Shown here one piece after another: positions 35,605 through 42,780 of a stretch of DNA of 46,677 nt. Within the stretch, counting starts at the first letter, position 1. Every line of letters starts with the position of its first letter. Origin of the DNA: Lachnospiraceae bacterium (GTDB lineage Bacteria; Bacillota; Clostridia; Lachnospirales; Lachnospiraceae); the NCBI GenBank assembly GCA_016284175.1, contig JAEEOJ010000116.1:1-46677 (forward strand). Reading direction: 5' to 3'. The notes beneath the pieces are model-generated. The model made no database searches, was not told where the DNA came from, and was given only the letters and a program-made list of their open reading frames with translations. The translations under genes and the position numbers were made by a program.

Positions 35605-36500
35605 ACACCGGTTAAGTCGAATTCGGGTATAAAAGATTCAGAGGCTGTATCGCCTTCCTGAAAATATGCGTTTTTGATATCTAAGGAGAGTACAAAGTCC
35701 AACAGGCGTTCGTACTCTCTTTTTGTAACTTTTCTAAGCAGTGCGGGATATTTCTCGCCTGCTTTTTTAAGTGAATCGGTATCAAGAGGTGTGTACTGAT
35801 TCATCAGTGAAATGTAAATTGAATCGCCGTAGGTTTCATGAAGATATGAAACGACGTTTTTGGCATTCTTAACTCCTCCGGGAAGAAGAAGGTGTCGTAC
35901 TATTACGCCTTTTTTCATGATTCCGCGCGAATCGAACTTAGGCTCGCCGACCTGGCGGAACATTTCCGCAATCGCAGCCCTGGCAACCTCGGGATAATCA
36001 TAAGCCTTTGAATAATTTAAAGCCATGGTTTCGTCCGAATATTTAAAATCAGGCAGATAAACATCCACAAGACCTTCCAACATTTTTAAGGTTTCTGGAA
36101 GTTCGTAGGCCGAAGAATTGTAGACTATCGGAATGGAAAGGCCTTTATCCTTTGCGATGATTAATGCTTCTTTTATGAGGGGTACATAGTGCGAGGGTGT
36201 TACGAGATTGATATTGTTTGCGCCCTGCGCTTCGAGGGATAAGAAAATGTTCGCCAGTTTTTCAACCGAAACTTCTTTGCCGATTAAGCCTCTGGAGATT
36301 TTTTCGTTCTGACAGAACACGCATTTTAAATTGCAGCCTGAGAAGAAAACTGCGCCGCTGCCTTCCTTACCGCTGATGGAGGGTTCCTCATAAAAATGCA
36401 AAGCAGCTCTTGCAAGCATAACGGTATCGTTTACGTTGCAAAAGCCTTTTTTCTCAGAGCGGTCGATATTACATTTTCTCGGACAAAGGGTACAAATCAT
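35601..36500 (-). CDS. PflX-like radical SAM protein
   Basis: 299-aa radical SAM protein related to pyruvate formate-lyase activating enzymes (PflX/COG1313 type). The cluster-binding CxxxCxxC is C56-C60-C63 in FFSGCNLKCVFCQN. An N-terminal Cys-rich stretch CTLCPRKCNIDRSEKKGFC could hold a second iron-sulfur site. The substrate is unknown. The ATG at 36500 has no ribosome-binding site, and the T tract of the rubrerythrin terminator ends only 6 nt before it, so its expression is unclear. An open frame continues upstream into rubrerythrin antisense-frame sequence but has no homology. Confidence 0.82.
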   Translation of the reverse strand: MICTLCPRKCNIDRSEKKGFCNVNDTVMLARAALHFYEEPSISGKEGSGAVFFSGCNLKCVFCQNEKISRGLIGKEVSVEKLANIFLSLEAQGANNINLVTPSHYVPLIKEALIIAKDKGLSIPIVYNSSAYELPETLKMLEGLVDVYLPDFKYSDETMALNYSKAYDYPEVARAAIAEMFRQVGEPKFDSRGIMKKGVIVRHLLLPGGVKNAKNVVSYLHETYGDSIYISLMNQYTPLDTDSLKKAGEKYPALLRKVTKREYERLLDFVLSLDIKNAYFQEGDTASESFIPEFDLTGV

Positions 36501-36504
36501 AGCA

Positions 36505-36539
36505 TAAAAAAAGTGCCGGAAACCCTGAGGTTCCGGCAC
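36505..36539 (-). terminator. Intrinsic terminator after rubrerythrin
   Basis: Minus-strand stem GTGCCGGAA/TTCCGGCAC (complement of 36531-36539 and 36513-36521) with a 9-nt loop, then seven T (complement of 36506-36512). Confidence 0.9.
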
Positions 36540-36549
36540 AGAAGTTATC

Positions 36550-37089
36550 TTATTTGAAATATCTTTCGTAAAGTCCCTTGAAAGCTTTGCCGTGTCTAGC
36601 TTCGTCACGAGCCATCTCATGAACTGTATCATGGATTGCATCAAGGTTAAGAGCTTTAGCACGCTTTGCAAGATCAGTCTTACCTGCTGTAGCGCCGTTT
36701 TCTGCTTCGATTCTCATCTCGAGATTCTTCTTTGTGGAGTCTGTTAAAACTTCACCGAGAAGTTCTGCAAATTTAGCAGCATGTTCAGCTTCTTCAAAAG
36801 CTGCCTTCTCCCAGTACAAACCAACTTCGGGATAGCCTTCTCTGAAAGCTACTCTTGACATTGCAAGATACATACCTACTTCTGAGCATTCGCCGTTGAA
36901 GTTTGCTCTTAAATCGTTTTTGATATCTTCGGGAGCGTCACTTGCTACACCTACTACATGCTCTGCAGCCCAGGACATTTCCTCTGACATGGGAGCAAAT
37001 TTGGAAGCGGGAGCGCCGCAAACGGGACATTTTTCGGGAATGGGATCACCTTCGTGAACATAGCCGCAAACCTGACATACATATTTCAT
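36550..37089 (-). CDS. Reverse rubrerythrin (rubredoxin domain N-terminal)
   Basis: 179-aa peroxide/oxygen-detoxifying protein. A rubredoxin-type FeS4 site lies at the N-terminus, with Cys5, Cys8, Cys21 and Cys24 in CQVC...CPVC. A ferritin-like diiron four-helix domain follows, with [23 protein letters not shown] and [13 protein letters not shown] giving the expected Glu/His ligands. In classical rubrerythrin the rubredoxin domain is C-terminal; the reversed order is that of revRbr in Clostridium, which acts as NADH-linked H2O2 and O2 reductase with partner flavoproteins. It has its own promoter inside the 3' end of plsY and its own terminator. Confidence 0.93.
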   Translation of the reverse strand: MKYVCQVCGYVHEGDPIPEKCPVCGAPASKFAPMSEEMSWAAEHVVGVASDAPEDIKNDLRANFNGECSEVGMYLAMSRVAFREGYPEVGLYWEKAAFEEAEHAAKFAELLGEVLTDSTKKNLEMRIEAENGATAGKTDLAKRAKALNLDAIHDTVHEMARDEARHGKAFKGLYERYFK

Positions 37090-37135
37090 ATTACATAACC
37101 CTCCTTTTGAGTATTTTTATTTTAAGTTGAGATTA

Positions 37136-37165
37136 ATTATATCATATACGATGCTTCTTTGTAAA
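37136..37165 (-). promoter_or_regulatory. Promoter of the reverse rubrerythrin gene
   Basis: On the minus strand, TTTACA (complement of 37160-37165), an 18-bp spacer and consensus TATAAT (complement of 37136-37141). The AAGGAGGG ribosome-binding site follows about 25 nt downstream of the predicted start. The -35 box lies in plsY coding sequence. Confidence 0.65.
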
Positions 37166-37753
37166 AGCAGAACGTATTCCGATTTCTTCTTTTTTGATAA
37201 TTTTTTTAAAGTTCTCAAAGTGCTTTGAGAGAATGCATATACTTCCGACAGCAAGTATAAGCGGATAAATGATATTGTGGGTGTAAATTCCCACGAAAAC
37301 AGGAAATCCGATAAGCATTGTAAGTGTTGCAAACACTATGTAATCGGTGGCAAAAGTGATAATGATAACAAGCACTCCGGCAACTACAAATGCGATAGGA
37401 TTGTATCCGAGAATGCAGCCCATCAGTGTGGCGAATCCTTTTCCGCCCTTAAACTTAAGATAGAACGGGAAAATGTGTCCGATGATGGCCATTGATGCTG
37501 CGATGTATGGAAGATATTCGTACTCGGGAAAGACCATTCTTGCGACGAAAACTGCCACAAAGCCTTTCAGGATGTCTACGACACCTACCAGGACGCCCCA
37601 TTTCCAGCCGAGAGTGAGAGTTGTGTTGGATGCGCCGAGGTTACCGCTTCCGCCTTTCCGTATGTCCTTTTTGAGGATTTTAGCCAGGAAAAAAGAGGTG
37701 CTGAAACTACCTATAAGATATGCAATTAATGCGCCCAGAATGTATACGTACAT
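37142..37753 (-). CDS. plsY: Acyl-phosphate:glycerol-3-phosphate acyltransferase
   Basis: 203-aa integral membrane enzyme that transfers an acyl group from acyl-phosphate to glycerol-3-phosphate, the first step of phospholipid synthesis in most bacteria. Conserved loops are visible: IGSFSTSFFLAK with Ser, GSGNLGASN (phosphate loop), GHIFPFYLKFKGGKGFAT (catalytic His and Gly-rich loop) and a C-terminal hydrophobic pair. About five transmembrane helices fit PlsY. The start has GGAG 6 nt upstream. Confidence 0.93.
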   Translation of the reverse strand: MYVYILGALIAYLIGSFSTSFFLAKILKKDIRKGGSGNLGASNTTLTLGWKWGVLVGVVDILKGFVAVFVARMVFPEYEYLPYIAASMAIIGHIFPFYLKFKGGKGFATLMGCILGYNPIAFVVAGVLVIIITFATDYIVFATLTMLIGFPVFVGIYTHNIIYPLILAVGSICILSKHFENFKKIIKKEEIGIRSAFTKKHRI

Positions 37754-37785
37754 AGCTTCTCCGAATAATGTGTATTTACCTGTTA

Positions 37786-37814
37786 ATAGTACAATTTTTC
37801 CATGGAAAATTCAA
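37786..37814 (-). promoter_or_regulatory. Promoter of plsY
   Basis: On the minus strand, TTGAAT (complement of 37809-37814), a 17-bp spacer and TACTAT (complement of 37786-37791). The -10 box ends 33 bp upstream of the plsY start. Confidence 0.6.
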
Positions 37815-37922
37815 TAATATAAAATTATTTCCAAAAGGTACATAAATGTTGTATACTTGATTTTGGGCGTGGGTAAAAATTATGCTTCGCGACGGGAAAA
37901 AGTGTAAAAAGGGATACTGAAA

Positions 37923-39206
37923 ATGAAATTAAATCACAAGAGAACGATACTTGCCGGTCTGGCATTTATGTCAATATCGGGATTCTGGGGAATGTACGAC
38001 GCGGTAACTCCGTTAATTCTTAAAAATTCGTTTCATTTAAACGAGGTTTTAAACGGCGTCGTAATGGCAATGGACAACGTGTTTGCAATTATCCTTCTTC
38101 CGCTTTTCGGAATATGGTCCGATAAGACAAACACGAAATTCGGTAAAAGAATGCCGTTTATTGCAATAGGAACTCTTCTTGCGGTTATCGCAATGTTTTT
38201 CATGCCTTTTGCGGACAATCAGAGAAATCTTATTCTGTTCCTCGTTTCGACCGGAGCGGTTCTTCTTTCAATGTCATTTTACAGATCTCCGGCGGTTGCT
38301 TTAATGCCCGACATTACGCCGAGAGAATTAAGAAGTAAGGGCAATGCCATCATAATGCTGATGGGTACGGCCGGCGTTATCTATTCAATGATAATGATCA
38401 AAGTTCTTGTGAAAACTCCCGAAGGAGCCGAGACACCAAACTATATGCCGCTTTTCTTATCAATGATGATCTTTATGTTTGTAAGTACGGTGGTTCTTAT
38501 ATTAACCGTTCCCGAAAACAAATGGTCCAAAGAAGTAAAAGATAACGAAACGCCCGAAGAAAAGGAAGAAAATCAGAATGCGGGAAAGAAGATTTCAAAG
38601 GCTAAATTAAAGAGTTTAATCTTCATACTGCTCTCCGTATTTTTCTGGTACATGTCATATAATGCGGTAAATACCGCTTTTTCAAGATATTCGACTCAGG
38701 TCCTCGGATTAAAGGACGGAAGTTATGCAACATACATGCTTGCAGCTACCGTTATCGCGGTAATCAGTTACCTGCCCATCGGTATTATTTCAAGCAAGCT
38801 TGGACGTAAAAAAGTTATCATGGCAGGTGTAGTCGGTCTTGCATCTGCATTCCTTATCTGTACATTTGTAAATGGCGGCGGAGTACTTTTATACATCCTC
38901 TTCGGTATCGTCGGAATTTCATGGGGCGCTATCAATGTCAATTCATTCCCTATGGCCGTTGAAATTGCATCCGACGGTGACGAGGGAAGATATACCGGAT
39001 ACTATTACACATTCTCGATGGCGGCACAGGTACTTACACCCGTACTTTCCGGCGTATTTCTTCAGTATGTTTCATACAGAGCGCTCTTCCCTTACGGTGT
39101 TTTCTTTGCAGCGCTTGCATTCTTTACAATGTCGCAGGTTAAACACGGCGATATCGTGACCGGTCAGAAGAAGTCTCTTCTTGAGCACTTTGATGTTGAC
39201 GACTAA
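37923..39206 (+). CDS. MFS transporter, SLC45/sugar-transporter-like
   Basis: 427-aa major facilitator with about twelve helices. The loop between helices 2 and 3 reads LFGIWSDKTNTKFGKRMPFI, the usual D-x5-G-x-R/K signature and close to the sucrose/maltose (SLC45, GPH-like) group. The central loop (about residues 200-225) is charged. The second-half repeat carries GIISSKLGRKKVIMAG. The substrate is not predictable beyond a probable sugar or glycoside. A possible promoter with TATACT at 37852-37857 lies upstream. The next gene follows in 23 bp. Confidence 0.82.
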   Translation: MKLNHKRTILAGLAFMSISGFWGMYDAVTPLILKNSFHLNEVLNGVVMAMDNVFAIILLPLFGIWSDKTNTKFGKRMPFIAIGTLLAVIAMFFMPFADNQRNLILFLVSTGAVLLSMSFYRSPAVALMPDITPRELRSKGNAIIMLMGTAGVIYSMIMIKVLVKTPEGAETPNYMPLFLSMMIFMFVSTVVLILTVPENKWSKEVKDNETPEEKEENQNAGKKISKAKLKSLIFILLSVFFWYMSYNAVNTAFSRYSTQVLGLKDGSYATYMLAATVIAVISYLPIGIISSKLGRKKVIMAGVVGLASAFLICTFVNGGGVLLYILFGIVGISWGAINVNSFPMAVEIASDGDEGRYTGYYYTFSMAAQVLTPVLSGVFLQYVSYRALFPYGVFFAALAFFTMSQVKHGDIVTGQKKSLLEHFDVDD

Positions 39207-39229
39207 TTATTTTATGAGAGTAACTGCTA

Positions 39230-39856
39230 ATGAGTTTTTTAGATTCTTTTAATAATGCATTTTCATATGATGACCTTGTTGTATGGGCCTTCTTTGCCAT
39301 GTACGGCATGTTCTGGCTTATCTTTGCACTGGGAGTAATTATTCATCATTTTTTTATGGCAGTGCCTTTGTACATTATGGCCGACAAGGCAGGATACGCT
39401 TATCCTTTTCTGGCGTTTATTCCTTTTGCCAACTACTACCTGATGCATGTACTTCCGATAAAGGAATACAATTTCATAGGAATCTATAAAACCTATGAGA
39501 GAAAACACGGGTTCCTGATTTATATGCTGGTCAAATGGATTGCACCTTTTGCGATAGGAGCAATAGGCTCGATTTTTATGTTTGTTCCCCTGCTTGGATA
39601 TCTTGTTGGACTTGTTTTACAGCTCGTAAATATGGCAGCTATAGTGGCCGGTTATATCGCAAAAGCCATAGTGATGATTGATCTTATGGATTTGTATATG
39701 AAAAAAGATGAAAAAGGACTGGCAATTTTCCTTGGAATAATAAGTCTCTTTGTTCCGATTGTATTCCCTATTACATGTGTAATTTTATGCACTAAGGAAC
39801 CGGAATTCGGATATGGAAATTATTATTATCCCGTGAATCTTCAGACAATAGAATAG
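39230..39856 (+). CDS. Polytopic membrane protein, unknown
   Basis: 208-aa protein with about four to five hydrophobic segments. The stretch MADKAGYAYPFLAFIPFANYY resembles small bacterial integral membrane proteins of the DUF5684 type, in which a Gly/Tyr-x-x-x-IP motif precedes a helix. That similarity is from memory and weak. GAGAG lies upstream of the ATG. Its 3' end overlaps the convergent tcdA gene by 16 bp. Confidence 0.6.
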   Translation: MSFLDSFNNAFSYDDLVVWAFFAMYGMFWLIFALGVIIHHFFMAVPLYIMADKAGYAYPFLAFIPFANYYLMHVLPIKEYNFIGIYKTYERKHGFLIYMLVKWIAPFAIGAIGSIFMFVPLLGYLVGLVLQLVNMAAIVAGYIAKAIVMIDLMDLYMKKDEKGLAIFLGIISLFVPIVFPITCVILCTKEPEFGYGNYYYPVNLQTIE

Positions 39857-40569
39857 GAGAGGTCTTTTAAGACTTCACCCGCAATGATTAAACCTGCCAC
39901 TCCGGGCACGAAAGACGCGCTCGCAGGGGCAGTTTTTTTATTTGAATTTACAGAATCTGTATTTATATTTTGCGTTTTAGGCTCCTCTTCGGAGTAAACG
40001 ACTTTCAGAGAATCAATGTTAAGCTTTTTTAATTCGTGGCGCATAACTTTTGCGAGAGGGCAGACTTTGGTGGAATAAATATCCGCAACTTTAAAAGCAC
40101 TCGCATCGGTTTTGTTGCCTGTTCCCATGGATGAAATAACGGGAACGCCGGCTTCCTTGCAGGTAAGAATAATGAGTTTCTTGGCAGTAACCGTATCAAC
40201 TGCATCAACCACGTAATCAAAGACTGAAAAGTCAAACTCATCCGCGGTTTCAGGCAGATAAAAAACAGGCTTCTCATGAATGATAATATCCGGATTAATG
40301 TTTAAAAGACGTTCCTTCATGACAGAGGTTTTCTGTTTTCCGATATTGGAAGAAAGGGCAATAATCTGTCGGTTAAGATTGGACTCTGCCACGGTATCGT
40401 GATCGACGATTGTAATCTCGCCCACACCGCCGCGCGCCAAAGCCTCGCAGACAAATCCGCCCACTCCGCCTATTCCGAAAACTGCCACATGCGATTTATT
40501 AAGTTTTTTAATTCCTTCTTCGCCAAAGAGCGGTACAAGGCGTGAGAAGCGTTCGTCTTTTGCGTTCAT
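39841..40569 (-). CDS. tcdA: tRNA threonylcarbamoyladenosine dehydratase
   Basis: 242-aa E1-like (ThiF/MoeB fold) enzyme that uses ATP to cyclise t6A37 to ct6A in ANN-decoding tRNAs. The N-terminal RFSRLVPLFGEEGIKKL is typical of TcdA/CsdL. The nucleotide loop is VAVFGIGGVGGFVCEALARGG, followed by DHDTVAESNLNRQ. The DAVDTVTAKKLI and SSMGTGNKTDAS segments complete the active site. The ATG has only a weak ribosome-binding site and lies one base from the HAD gene stop, implying co-transcription. Confidence 0.9.
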   Translation of the reverse strand: MNAKDERFSRLVPLFGEEGIKKLNKSHVAVFGIGGVGGFVCEALARGGVGEITIVDHDTVAESNLNRQIIALSSNIGKQKTSVMKERLLNINPDIIIHEKPVFYLPETADEFDFSVFDYVVDAVDTVTAKKLIILTCKEAGVPVISSMGTGNKTDASAFKVADIYSTKVCPLAKVMRHELKKLNIDSLKVVYSEEEPKTQNINTDSVNSNKKTAPASASFVPGVAGLIIAGEVLKDLSYSIV

Positions 40570-40570
40570 A

Positions 40571-41188
40571 TTAATTATTCAGGCTCTCAATCAGGCCATC
40601 CAAATCCTTGCAGGCTTTTTCGTATCCTTCGAAAACAAAGCCATGCATTCCTGTTTTCTTAGCGCCGTTTACGTTCTTTAACTTATCGTCGAAGAAAACG
40701 CATTCCTCGGCTTTAAGATTATATTTTTCGAAAAGAGCGTTGAAAATATCTTCGCTCGGTTTTAAAAGATGCACCCTTGAAGAAACAATCTTTCCGTCTA
40801 TGTAAGGGTAGAAAGGGAAGAGTCCGCGATTGACACTTTCCTCAAAAGTAGAGTCGGGATAGTTGGTACAAAGAAATACCTTAAAACCTTTGCTCTTTAA
40901 ATCTTTTACCCACTGTTCGCTGTAATCAAAAGGTCTGATGGTAAGAATCAGATTATCCACAAAAAGCCGGATTTCTTTTTCGTACTGGGGCATTGCCTTA
41001 ACAGCCAGTTGAATAACTTCCTCAAAACTTAAAACCCCGCGGTCCATTTCGTCCCAGAGGGCGTTATTTATATATCCGTCAGCAAGTGTATCAATACATT
41101 TTTCGTCGAATCCGAGCTCTTCCATCGTTGCCTTCCATGCAAAATCGATAAGCACGTTTCCGATATCAAAAACAATATTTTTAATCAT
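40571..41188 (-). CDS. HAD-superfamily hydrolase (YihX-like)
   Basis: 205-aa phosphatase-like protein. Motif I is FDIGNVLIDF, where the second Asp is replaced by Gly-Asn as in YihX-type alpha-D-glucose-1-phosphate phosphatases. A helical cap follows. Motif II FLCTNY and motif III with the lysine in LLKPSEDIF are seen, and motif IV is CVFFDDKLKN. The substrate is probably a small sugar phosphate. It shares a promoter and operon with tcdA. Confidence 0.85.
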   Translation of the reverse strand: MIKNIVFDIGNVLIDFAWKATMEELGFDEKCIDTLADGYINNALWDEMDRGVLSFEEVIQLAVKAMPQYEKEIRLFVDNLILTIRPFDYSEQWVKDLKSKGFKVFLCTNYPDSTFEESVNRGLFPFYPYIDGKIVSSRVHLLKPSEDIFNALFEKYNLKAEECVFFDDKLKNVNGAKKTGMHGFVFEGYEKACKDLDGLIESLNN

Positions 41189-41235
41189 AAGTATTTTAAT
41201 CCGTTTCTGTTTATTTTCCCCTAAACATCTTCTTT

Positions 41236-41264
41236 ATTATAATCTTGAAAGCGGGCTCTGTCAC
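41236..41264 (-). promoter_or_regulatory. Promoter of the HAD-tcdA operon
   Basis: On the minus strand, GTGACA (complement of 41259-41264), a 17-bp spacer and consensus TATAAT (complement of 41236-41241). Confidence 0.7.
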
Positions 41265-41278
41265 GAAAAACTGTTTTA

Positions 41279-41307
41279 TTGACACTAATAGGAAAATGAT
41301 ATATCAT
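41279..41307 (+). promoter_or_regulatory. Promoter of the tRNA-like/tRNA-Pro unit
   Basis: Consensus TTGACA at 41279-41284, a 17-bp spacer and TATCAT at 41302-41307. The predicted start (about 41314) falls a few bases before the damaged tRNA copy at 41319, so both copies would be on one transcript. Confidence 0.75.
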
Positions 41308-41318
41308 TTATGAAGTTG

Positions 41319-41438
41319 CGGCGCGTGGCTCAGCTTGGTAGAGCGCTGCGTTCGGGCGCAGAGGGTGCTGAACGTCCAGTGGACGTTCGTTTAGCACGGA
41401 CCGGAGCGAAGCGGAGACCGTGGGTTCAAATCCGTCGC
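41319..41438 (+). pseudogene. Damaged tRNA-Pro copy with a folded insertion in the variable loop
   Basis: The first 38 bases (41319-41356) are identical to the intact tRNA-Pro(CGG) at 41465-41502, covering acceptor 5' arm, D arm and anticodon. The anticodon loop has lost one A (TTCGGG instead of TTCGGGA). After the anticodon stem, the 5-nt variable loop is replaced by about 58 nt (41362-41419). It contains a near-perfect hairpin: GTGCT GAACGTCC, loop AGT, GGACGTTC, bulge GTTT, AGCAC (41365-41397). A second hairpin has ACGG/CCGT and CCG/CGG pairs (41396-41421). The T arm follows (GTGGG TTCAAAT CC) but lacks one C, and the acceptor 3' arm is truncated (GTCGC then A run). It is not expected to work as a tRNA. 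Confidence 0.7.
41399..41433 (+). repeat. 35-bp repeat unit, copy A
   Basis: Identical over 35 bp to 41591-41625. It begins GACCGGAGCGAAGCGGAGAC and ends with the tRNA T-arm sequence GTGGGTTCAAATCC. It forms the 3' part of the insertion in the damaged tRNA copy. Confidence 0.9.
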
Positions 41439-41464
41439 AAAAAATTAATAACATATTTATATTA

Positions 41465-41538
41465 CGGCGCGTGGCTCAGCTTGGTAGAGCGCTGCGTTCG
41501 GGACGCAGAGGTCGTGGGTTCAAATCCCGTCGCGCCGA
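41465..41538 (+). tRNA. tRNA-Pro (anticodon CGG)
   Basis: A complete cloverleaf is read directly: acceptor CGGCGCG/CGCGCCG, D stem GCTC/GAGC, anticodon stem CTGCG/CGCAG with loop TTCGGGA (anticodon CGG at positions 34-36, G37), variable loop AGGTC, T arm GTGGG TTCAAAT CCCGT, discriminator A. CCA is not encoded. It should read the CCG proline codon. An intrinsic terminator follows within 5 bp. Confidence 0.93.
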
Positions 41539-41542
41539 GAAT

Positions 41543-41575
41543 AAAAAAGGATACCTTTGTTGGGTATCCTTTTTA
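41543..41575 (+). terminator. Intrinsic terminator of the tRNA-Pro transcript
   Basis: Stem AAAAAAGGATACC (41543-41555) and GGTATCCTTTTT (from 41563), loop TTTGTTG, T run to about 41574. Confidence 0.88.
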
Positions 41576-41590
41576 TTTGTGCTTATTGCC

Positions 41591-41625
41591 GACCGGAGCG
41601 AAGCGGAGACCGTGGGTTCAAATCC
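41591..41625 (+). repeat. 35-bp repeat unit, copy B, with orphan T-arm
   Basis: Second identical copy of the repeat found at 41399-41433, lying 16 bp beyond the tRNA terminator. It ends in a T-arm-like GTGGGTTCAAATCCC without the rest of a tRNA. Both copies are enclosed by short TTGC/GCAA inverted sequences (41586-41589 and 41628-41631 here; 41316-41319 and 41437-41440 around copy A). Confidence 0.85.
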
Positions 41626-41667
41626 CTGCAATTATATATAAATAAATATCCATTAATTATCAAAATA

Positions 41668-41676
41668 TGCTATTCT
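41668..41676 (+). promoter_or_regulatory. Possible extended -10 promoter of the flavin split-barrel gene
   Basis: TGCTATTCT at 41668-41676 matches an extended -10 element. No good -35 box lies 17 bp upstream. Confidence 0.35.
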
Positions 41677-41737
41677 AGGAGTAAGATATTCGCGCATAAT
41701 AATATCCGGCATTAATTAAAGTGGTTAGGAGAAATAT

Positions 41738-42214
41738 ATGTTTAGAGAAGTAGCCAGGAAAAAACAGGCTTTACCAATAGAAGAATGCATTGAAATATTA
41801 ATAAAAGAACCTCGCGGAGTGCTGTCTGTACTGGGTGATGATGACTATCCCTACGGTATGCCGCTTAATCATTATTACTGCGAAGAGGATGGAAAAATAT
41901 ATTTTCACGGAGGGAAACAAGGGCATAAGGTTGATGCGATTAAGCGCCATGACAAAGCATCCTTCTGCGTATATGATCAGGGCTTTCGCAATCCGGGAGA
42001 ATGGGCTTTAAATATTCGTAGTGTCATTGTTTTTGGCAGGATTGAAATTGTGGAAGATACGGAAAAGGTCCTTAAAATTTCTAGACTTTTAAGTTATAAG
42101 TTTACTGACGATGAGGATTATATTGAACACGAACTTATCAACGCAGGCCCGCGAACTCTTATGTTTGCGTTAAAACCTGAATGTATAACGGGTAAAATTG
42201 TAAATGAGGCTTAG
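41738..42214 (+). CDS. Pyridoxamine 5'-phosphate oxidase-family flavoprotein (NimA-like)
   Basis: 158-aa FMN-binding split-barrel protein. MFREVARKKQALPIEECIEIL at the start and PYGMPLNHYY, GKIYFHGGKQGHKVDAIK and KASFCVYDQ are the pattern of the NimA/5-nitroimidazole-resistance-like branch. Such proteins bind FMN or heme and reduce small molecules; a detoxification role is possible, but the substrate is unknown. AGGAG precedes the ATG. It begins a run of small stress or modification genes reaching the end of the window. Confidence 0.85.
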   Translation: MFREVARKKQALPIEECIEILIKEPRGVLSVLGDDDYPYGMPLNHYYCEEDGKIYFHGGKQGHKVDAIKRHDKASFCVYDQGFRNPGEWALNIRSVIVFGRIEIVEDTEKVLKISRLLSYKFTDDEDYIEHELINAGPRTLMFALKPECITGKIVNEA

Positions 42215-42266
42215 CGCTTCTTTTATGATTTCTCGAATAAATGAATGTACGAAAGGGAAGAATATA

Positions 42267-42743
42267 ATGGAAATTGTTTATAAAAAACTGTCGGAGAATG
42301 AATTGAACAGAATTATCGAAATGAGAATTGACCAGTTGAAGGAAGAATACACATCGTCAGGCAAAAGTGCTCCGGAGGGCGTGGATCTTGAATCGGCATT
42401 GATGGATTTTTATAAAAGAAATTTAGCTGCCGGCACGTATGTTTCCTGGCTGGCATTTGATGGAGAAAGAATCGTCGGAACAAGCGGTATGTCGTTCGCG
42501 GAAAAGCCGCCATACTTCGCGTGCCCTTCGGGTAAAGTAGGCATCCTCTCCAGTATGTATACCGATCCGAATTACAGGAGGATGGGAATCGCCACAAATT
42601 TGCTTGACAGAGTGGTAAAGGAAGCCAAAGACTACGGGTGCGGAACAATTTATATTACAGCATCGGATGTCGGTGTAAAGCTATACGAATCCTATGGATT
42701 TAAGCATAACGGAAATTTCATGCAATACAATTTTTCTAAATAG
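42267..42743 (+). CDS. GNAT-family N-acetyltransferase
   Basis: 158-aa acetyltransferase using acetyl-CoA. The acetyl-CoA binding segment is YTDPNYRRMGIATNLLDRVV (motif A, R-x-x-G-I/G-x-A), followed by IYITASDVGVKLYESYGF (motif B). The start MEIVYKKLSENELNRIIEMR is that of many small-molecule or protein GNATs. The ATG at 42267 has GGGAAG 6 nt upstream; an upstream in-frame ATG at 42204 would overlap the preceding gene without a site. Confidence 0.85.
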   Translation: MEIVYKKLSENELNRIIEMRIDQLKEEYTSSGKSAPEGVDLESALMDFYKRNLAAGTYVSWLAFDGERIVGTSGMSFAEKPPYFACPSGKVGILSSMYTDPNYRRMGIATNLLDRVVKEAKDYGCGTIYITASDVGVKLYESYGFKHNGNFMQYNFSK

Positions 42744-42780
42744 ACAGAGTATCTAACAACAAGAAAAGAGGATTAGATTT

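Noticed and set aside
41310-41645. Open frames of 111 and 73 codons across the tRNA region
   Set aside because: They run through tRNA-Pro, its damaged copy and the repeats. The Arg/Gly-rich translation is the usual artefact of reading tRNA sequence, and no ribosome-binding site is present.
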